Positions 57,240 to 64,000 of a stretch of DNA of 64,000 nucleotides are shown here, piece by piece. The DNA lies in assembly GCA_004352715.1 (NCBI GenBank), contig SCFE01000061.1, forward strand, positions 1,782,575 to 1,846,574, read 5' to 3'. The stretch comes from Hofstenia miamia. Its lineage: Eukaryota > Xenacoelomorpha > Acoela. The first letter of the stretch is position 1, and every line of letters begins with the position of its first letter. The translations under genes and the position numbers were made by a program. A model generated the notes under the pieces. It saw only the letters and a program-made list of their open reading frames with translations, was not told the origin of the DNA and searched no databases.

Positions 57240-58270
57240 GATTGAAAAGTAAAGAATTTAGATTCAAATACATATTAGCTCTCTTTCTGAAAATTTGTGA
57301 AAAAATAACCAAAATGATTGGGGGACAACAGCTTGATAGAGATTTGTATGTGCGATGATGCTTGACTTAAAAATAACTCATCCTCAACGTTTGTTATCGG
57401 ATGATTGGAGAAAATATCATCTGTGACACGAGATGCTGTAATGATGAGATTGACACCAATGTCAAGTCCAAGATCATTTTGCTACAACAGAGTGGGGGAG
57501 TTCCTTTCATTAGAAAGTCTAAAATTATTACTTGTATCAATCTCACTAAAAATAAATATGTATACAAGTGAAGTTCATATTCAAAAATTATGATTCTATC
57601 ATAACTGATGGCAGCTTTCTTCATTCTATGTGTATTATTGTAGTATGAAGCTTTTTATCAAAAGTTCGCACAGCTTCATTTGTGGATTTGTTCATATAAA
57701 AGCTTGGCAGATCTTAGTGCAAGAATAATTACATGGTGTTACTGCAATGATGAATTGCACCAAAATTCATCTTGAAATTACAAATTCCTGGAATATGATT
57801 CATTGTGGTCAGGTTTGGATTTCAACCATTCAATCAGAGGATGTCAATGGCATCTTGCCAAAATAGAGCACAGGCAGCAAAACTCATGTTGGGATTGTAC
57901 AAAGCAGTAGTGTGATGGCTTAAAATCATCAACCAAAATTCGTATGAGATTAAGTATTTTATGCTTTTCTTGTGTTTCAGCACAATTAAAACCTGTGGGA
58001 TCAAATTGGTTTTTTCTTTTTAACCTCCCCTAGTTGTTATAATATGGCATTTTGTTGTATTATTTTACTCTTTTTTTATGTATTTCAACTACTTGAAGGA
58101 GATGTTGCAGGTCATTTTCATCGTTTGTAGTAATTATATTGTCAGTAATTGATCTTTCAGACGGATCGTTTACACATCTTAAACTGTTACTAACCCTTTG
58201 AAACGCAATGTAGCCTTCATTGAAATTCCAGTCTCCCACAGGCTTTGCTAACCATTCTAGTTAATTACCT
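57240..58270 (-). mobile_element. Relic of an unrecognised repeated protein gene in the DHPS intron
   Basis: Read on the minus strand from right to left: LEWLAKPVGDWNFNEGYIAF, RVSNSLRCVNDPSERS and LLQVVEIHKKR (58265-58070); FKPSHYCFVQSQ and, in another frame, FAACALFWQDAIDIL (about 57940-57840); and NDLGLDIGVNLIITASRV, DDIFSNHPITNVEDELFLSQ (57480-57270). Stops and shifts separate them. The VND-ER...LLQVVE-H-K part resembles a multi-copy invertebrate protein I remember without a name. It is probably mobile-element derived. The function is unknown. Confidence 0.4.
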
Positions 58271-59403
58271 ATAAGTTTAAAGCTAAAGCTTTTTTTTGTC
58301 ACATGCTGAAAATTTTCTGAAATTTCCAGGAATATATTATTTATAAGAAAATTGTCTGATGTATCATATTTATAGTTTTGTACGATATAAGGTGCGTGCA
58401 ATTTTTCTTATCTCCATGGTTTCTTTAAATTCAGCATTATTTAGAGCTTCGTTAGCTCTTTTTGATAAACTACAATCAAATTTTGTCAATAATTAACACT
58501 TTATTAATTTTCGCTTACGATTCTATATTACAATTTGACTATTCCAACGAATACATTTTGAGACAATATTGCTCGAGATTAACGCAATGGACTAACTGTA
58601 TGTATTCAATAAACAGTTCTATATAGCGTTTTTTAGATTTATTAAATCTAGATCCATAGCCGTATTCAAGATTTGCATATATAAATTAACCGCCGCACAT
58701 TGGACCAGGGGTAGTTAAAAATAGAAAAACCGTCATTCAAACATTGTATTTAGTTATGCAAAACCTGATAGGAAGTACCCAGAGCGTGAGAAATTGAAAT
58801 AAATTTCTTTGTACCATAAATATTTTTGTTACAGCCACAGTTTGAATTTCAAAAGTTTTTTTTAATGAAAATTACTATTGTGTTAGGAGCAATTTTCAAA
58901 AAAGATTGCTCCACATTCTCTATTTTTTGAAATAATTGTTAAATCAATTTCGTATTTTGAGGGAGTAAGGACGTGATCAAGCTGAATGATTTTGTGAAAT
59001 TACATAATGATTGCTGCATATGCAAGTATTTTTAATATTTTTTTTGAAAAAAAACATAAAAAATGTCTTTTTAATTAACTATGCATTTTGTATAGTACTG
59101 GAATGCACTCATGGTTTCAAATGGACGGGCCGTGAATGGTGCAGAAATATTCTTCATGACCTCCTGCATACGAAAAATGCAAAATAATTTGCGGCTAGCT
59201 GCGGATCTGACATCGCCGTTAATATGATATTGGGGCCCACTGTTCTTTCATCAAAATAATCGCTAAAATATGTGATAACGTTATTTTCGCTTTTTTATTT
59301 AGAGTTTTGCTTTATAAGATGAGTAGATGTTTGTGGTATTGCAATAAGTTGTATATAGTGTATTTATATAGGCCTACTTTAAAATGAACCTTCCTTTCGG
59401 TAT
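58271..59403. other. Non-coding stretch, DHPS intron
   Basis: AT-rich, with no recognised feature. Confidence 0.4.
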
Positions 59404-59912
59404 CAGAGTTGGAAACGGGACGGGATATGGGGCGAGATGGGACGGGCCCGGGATGAAATTTTTTAGCCAAAACGGATCCAGGACGAGATTTTTGAAATTG
59501 ATGAGACCTTGTTAAAATTGGTTAATCGATATTCTCAATGCTTTCGGAGGATACTCTTTTAAATTTTAAGCATAATTGTTTACAAGAAAGATAATCATAT
59601 CGAAGTTAATCTTTTGTCAGATTATCTTTTGAACAAGCCTATGCATGTAGCCTTGTCAAACAAAATAGTCATTCATTTTAAATTTTTATGCTTAAGTGAA
59701 GTGGAACTTGTGCAGCCAATGGACTCATTTCTGTTTGATATATTTTATTTGTACTTATTCATGTAAAGGAAAATAAATTTTTTGAATGAAATTGATTATT
59801 TTCAAAATACGGTACGAGATTTGTGAGTTTCGGTCTTGGGATGGGCTCGTGATACGCACCGAACGGGACGGTACAGGACCGGAATGGAAATTCCGTTCCG
59901 TTTCCAGTTCTG
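59404..59912. mobile_element. hAT-type miniature element
   Basis: 509 bases have inverted ends (CAGAGTTGGAAACGGGACGG at left; reversed right end CAGAACTGGAAACGGAACGG). ACGGGACGGG-like motifs repeat at both ends. The flanking 8-mers do not match clearly, so the target duplication has decayed. No coding frame is present. Confidence 0.75.
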
Positions 59913-60542
59913 ATCTATATGTTCACTGAAGAGGCGAAGGAATCGCCTTCCCCAAGAGAATTAATGTGCCGGTTTTACTGCTCTTCGGACCCATTGGTGA
60001 CCATGTTTCGTGCTCCAAGACACCCCCGAAAGGCCGACTTTCTCCCAGAAGTAGTTCAGCTCCTGAAGTTAATTGCTTTTCTACAGTTATCCGTTTCTAA
60101 GCATTAGTACATTCATAGTAACTAAATTTCATTAAAAAATACATTTAAATACATTATATAAATAAAAAAGGTTTAAATTATTTGGGAACCAAAATTTCTA
60201 ACTTCATGATGTGACTTAAGCATTCAATAACTATTGTAAAATAACGTTTGCTATGCTAATATTGGGCAGCCAAGTTCCGTTTTTAATGGTTGTGAGATGC
60301 ATAAAAGATTGCTAAAAAGGTCTTCCTTTATAAAATAATACTCAATTGCTGCGTAATTATCACAGCATTGGTTACTATGCTAATATGACATCATAGCAAC
60401 TGTTGGTAAGGTATTTTTATTACATAGCAACCCATTTTAATATAAAATATTTTTAGACACTCAGAGATAGGAATACTTTATTATTTTGCGAAAAAAGGTG
60501 TTAACCTTTTGGTTGTTATTCAAATATAACTCCATAATAACA
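59913..60542. other. Non-coding stretch, DHPS intron
   Basis: The frame at 59919-60107 partly overlaps hAT-adjacent DNA and has no recognised domain. Nothing else is seen. Confidence 0.4.
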
Positions 60543-60552
60543 GTAACTAAGG

Positions 60553-63264
60553 CAGTGGTTCTCAACCTTTTTTTTCCCCAATCCTCCCTTGGTGGACTTG
60601 ACCTCTCAAAATTCCTCCCCCAAAAAATATGAAAATATATTCACCAAAAAACATGTAATTTCTGTTAATATACATATCATTTATTCGTATTATAACTAAA
60701 ATATCAATTGATATGATGGATTATTGACATAATTATTCGACACTTGAGAATCATCATGATCGTACATACTTCATCATTATCGAGACATCATACAAACTAT
60801 AACCGATTTTGACGATCAAGATATGATATATTTTCACATGGAAATCGCCGAGGCAAATTCATAGGAGTAATATATGTGAGAATCGAGGAATATACATACG
60901 AATTTTGAAATCGAGATAAAAATATTACAATCGACAATTTATAATTTTGAGGCAGATATACGATTACAAAAATAGTACATTGTGGATTCAGAGCACCTGA
61001 GATAGAGATTCGAGATAACATACATGTACAAAAAATATGAAAGTTAGTGAGTGCCTTGGGCTTGGTGACGAGAGAATAACGAAGCAATTTGAGGTTTTTG
61101 GGAGGTAAGTTTTGCTCGGAGATCACCACGGAGAGTAATTTGTAAATTACCTCTCTTCTTACTTAAAATGTCTTTCACTGCGCTGAAGGCGCACTCAACC
61201 AAGTAAGTTGTGTGGAAAGGCAGAAGTGTTTTCTGCGCTACTGTGGCTAATTTGCTATATTTGGCACAGACTGCAGAGTTCATCCACATTAATTGTCCAT
61301 GAACTTTATGCACAGGTTGAACACTATCATCATTTTGCAATTCTAATAGTTCTTCAATTAAAACAGTGTCCATAGTTAGGGTATCCTCGCTATCAACATC
61401 AAACAAAAACGGTTGTGATATCCATGTTGGAAAAGTCATTGATTTCAAATCAGTAAATCTATTTGTAAAATCATCTGCCAGAGCTTGCAGATGTGTCGAA
61501 ATTATGCGGAGTGTATCATGGGAAGGTTCGCTCTGGCTCAGATGAGTAAACTGTGATAAATCACCTCGGGCAATCTGAGTTTTCATAAATTTCAATTTAG
61601 TAATAAATCCACAGATTTTAGTTTTGCAGTCCAACAGAGTTTTATTTGCGCCTTGTAACTCTCGATTCAATGCATTTAATTTCATGAAAATGTCTGTTAA
61701 GTAGCTAATTAGCGACTTGGATTCACTGCATTGTAAAAATTGAAAAACTTCACGATCGCCACCAAATTCAACACTCGTATCATAAAGTTCCATGAACCTC
61801 TCAAGGCACTTGCCCTTCGAGAGCCATCGAACTTGTGTGTGCATCAAAAGTCTGATATAGTCCTCTTCCATTTCCTTACAAAAAACTTTGAACAGTCTCT
61901 CAGTTTTTGGATGTGCTTTAATGAAGTTGATAACTTTAATCACGTTTTTCAAAATGTCATGGAGCTCAGGTGTAAGACCTTGCGCTGCTAAATTTTCACG
62001 ATGCACAATGCAATGAACGGTAATCATATCCGGGTTATCGTCTTTTAACAATTTCAAAACGCCGTTACGACGCCCCATCATTGTGGGGGCGCCATCGGCA
62101 GCAGTAGAAACAATATTTGAAATCGGAATATTTTTGTCAGAGAGATATTTTGTCACAACCGTATATATATCCTGTGATGTGGTAGTGGTTTTTAAAGATT
62201 CACAAAATAACATTTCTTCAACAAATTCAGAATTGTGTATGAAACGTACGTAAGCGAGTAGTAGACATTCACTGTCACGTACGGTCACGAGGCATAGCGA
62301 GAAATTCGTTTTCTGCAGTATCGTCACGAGTTGGGTCTCAAGATCCTGGCCAATATCGTCAATGCGTCGTCTTACGGTGTCGTTGCTAAGCGGTAATGCA
62401 CTCAATTCGGGAGTTGATTTCTTCTCCTGCATTGTGCGAAGGAAAATTTCGAAGGCAGGCTTCAATATTTCCTCTCCGTCGGTGTGCGGTCGTGCATGTT
62501 TAGCCAAGAGAAAACTGAGTTCATAGCTAGCGTAAGGTCCACGTTCGTTCATATTTGAACTAGCTTTGAACATCGAATCAAGTTTAGGTTGTTCTCTCGA
62601 AGTTTTGTTTTATCTCGTTGAGTTTTGAAATAGTCCAGCGATTTAGTTTTATGTTCAGGATGAACTTTATAAAAATGTTCTTCAAGTTTCACAGGTGTCA
62701 TAGAATCATTACAAAAAGATTTTCGACACAACAAGCAATACGGTTTGGTTGGATCAGAAGCATCAGAAATAAATCCAAATTTCAAATAATCCACAGAATA
62801 TTGGCGAATTTTCTTTTTGCTAGTTGCTGACATCTGGTCAGCCGCCTTTCTTTTTGACATTTTTAACACAAACAAATTGCAGAAAATCGAATAGAAATTG
62901 ACTGGTCGAACATCGCAGACACAATTTTACGTTGAAAATAGCTTACCCGGTCACGGTATTGCACGCGACTTTCACACCTTAGTAGGCATAGTAAAGGATA
63001 TTGACGAATTATGACGTAATCGATTACGTCATGTGAACGTAATTGGCACCAAACTCACTGTATGTGGTGAGCAGCGGACCATTTCATATAATTTGACGGA
63101 AAATTTTCGAGATGGACTTCTGGAAACTGAATTTTCAATGCGGTTCGGTGAAATTTTGAAACCATACTGGATTCCTCCCCATTTCCTCACCGGGCCCAAA
63201 TTCCTCCCCTCGAATCTCAAATTCCTCCCCTAAGAAGGAATTCCACCCAGGTTGAGAATCATTG
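60553..63264 (-). mobile_element. hAT transposon of the Charlie/ZBED5 type
   Basis: The left end CAGTGGTTCTCAACC is the well-known Charlie-type terminus; the right end reversed reads CAATGATTCTCAACC. GTAACTAAGG precedes and GTTACTAAGG follows, an 8-base duplication with one mismatch. ATTCCTCCCC motifs recur near both ends. One transposase gene fills the minus strand. Confidence 0.93.
61044..62860 (-). pseudogene. hAT transposase, ZBED5/SCAND3-like, one frameshift
   Basis: It starts at ATG 62860 (MSKRKAADQMSA). A BED-type zinc finger has CLLCRKSF...LEEHFYKVHPEH. Near 62570 the frame must shift by one base to enter the main frame at MFKASSNMNERGPYASY, which runs open for 509 codons. That frame has LAKHARPHTDGEE, CLVTVRDSE-type catalytic core text, STAADGAPTMMGRRNG, CIVHRENLAAQGL, RWLSKGKCLERFMEL, and near the end TTYLVECAFSAVKDILSKKR, the hAT dimerisation motif. 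Only one lesion is seen in about 605 codons, so the copy is young or slightly mis-sequenced. Domesticated relatives (ZBED5, SCAND3) exist in vertebrates; the flanking inverted repeats show this one is still a transposon. Confidence 0.9.
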
Positions 63265-63274
63265 GTTACTAAGG

Positions 63275-64000
63275 TAAATTTATGTGAAAAATTTCGTTTT
63301 AGTACGTTTAGTATGCTTGCAAAATTTCGATTTTATCCGTTTGATAATGACAATTCTACGATTTTTTCTGAAAAACTCTCAATTCTGGTCCTCTGTGCGC
63401 CGATTACTTTCATTAGGGGCCAAGTTGAAATTGAGCTGTGCCTAAACTTCGACCAGGCCGGGCCGGGATTGGGCCCGGAAAATTCGATCTAATAGTATAA
63501 ATACAATTACGTTGACCAGATTATTCAAATAAAATCAAGTTTACAATAATTGCAAAAGAAAAAGAATCAATAGCAAGCAACCGCATCTATAATGTTATAA
63601 AAAATTGGCTTTTTCATGATTGATGGATAGTGTAACATTAACAGGAGTGCCAAATTTGCTGTTAACTGAATTATCTGCTGTTAATATTACCAGCAGGCAG
63701 TAGTTTTGGTTACAGCCAATTTAAAAAAAATGTTTCAAAATGTTCTATTTCTCAAAACACACACAAAAATTTAAATTTTGATTGCTGGATTTCAAAATCC
63801 CGAATTTGCACACTATATCGCCATTATTCTGTTACTCAGGGCCTTTAAGAACGATGTCCACGGCTGGAAACAATGATGTCTGGGCCCCACTAAACTTAAA
63901 CTAGAATACTGCTAATCTTAGGATTGGAATTCGAAAACTATTTCAGATTTGAAATTTTACCAATCCTCTTTACATGCATTTCTTTGTTTACGTATCCTTC
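63275..64000. other. Non-coding stretch at the right edge
   Basis: A GC-rich patch, GGCCGGGCCGGG at about 63457-63468, resembles the terminal motifs of hAT miniature elements, but no partner end is in the window. It is presumed DHPS intron. Confidence 0.4.

Noticed and set aside
61044-62860. Domesticated host ZBED gene
   Set aside because: Charlie-type inverted ends and a target duplication surround it, and it carries a frameshift, so it is a transposon copy.
1-64000. CRISPR arrays, bacterial operons, rRNA or tRNA genes
   Set aside because: No regularly spaced repeats or cloverleaf with box A and box B was recognised by eye; a tRNA or Rfam scan would settle the RNA genes.

Overview
The window is nuclear DNA from an AT-rich, transposon-laden invertebrate animal. 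The evidence is split genes with GT-AG introns, animal gene families (RTF2, DPH1, PGAP4, MMD/PAQR, DHPS, a calmodulin-like EF-hand protein) and many animal-type transposons (mariner, piggyBac, hAT, non-LTR retrotransposons, a Ty3-like integrase). I cannot name the species. Splice-acceptor-like sites sit directly before several start codons, and two genes lie 86 bases apart in tandem. This raises the possibility of a lineage that uses spliced-leader trans-splicing and operons, but it is not proven.

Host genes in order: the last exon of a calmodulin/troponin-C-like gene (1137-1266, +); a complete seven-exon RTF2 gene on the minus strand (14691-19965), reconstructed by splicing from exons mostly too short to stand out; a short secreted five-cysteine peptide (40090-40260, -); the three 3' exons of DPH1 (43923-45824, +) followed at once by single-exon PGAP4 (45911-47026, +); a two-exon MMD-like PAQR gene (49470-53214, +); and the first exon of DHPS (56621-56860, +), which runs out of the window. 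DPH1 and DHPS both act on translation factors (diphthamide on eEF2, hypusine on eIF5A).

The rest is mostly mobile DNA. 4.5-8.3 kb: a LINE split by a young mariner. 9.2-12.8 kb: an 1808-base block given twice around a single N, carrying a zinc-knuckle/PD-(D/E)XK-type endonuclease ORF, followed by a hAT relic. 20.8-22.6 kb: a LINE with an internal deletion. 23.7-25.0 kb: an inverted-repeat element. 24.9-30.6 kb: a second block given twice around an N, then a LINE with apparently intact ORF1 and ORF2 separated only by an in-frame TGA followed by CTA. 30.8-39.5 kb: relics of a mariner-type element, three LINEs, an LTR, a Ty3-like integrase and a broken piggyBac. 40.9-43.6 kb: a nearly intact piggyBac. 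48.1-49.2 kb: a mariner with an N scar. 60.6-63.3 kb: a nearly intact ZBED/Charlie-type hAT. hAT-type miniature elements lie in introns of RTF2 and MMD and at 59.4 kb.

Five isolated single Ns (11034, 26444, 35833, 38046, 48716) all lie in repeats and mark assembly joins. Two of them create exact-looking duplications and at least two remove the middle of a transposase gene. Copy-number and truncation claims near them should be treated as assembly effects.
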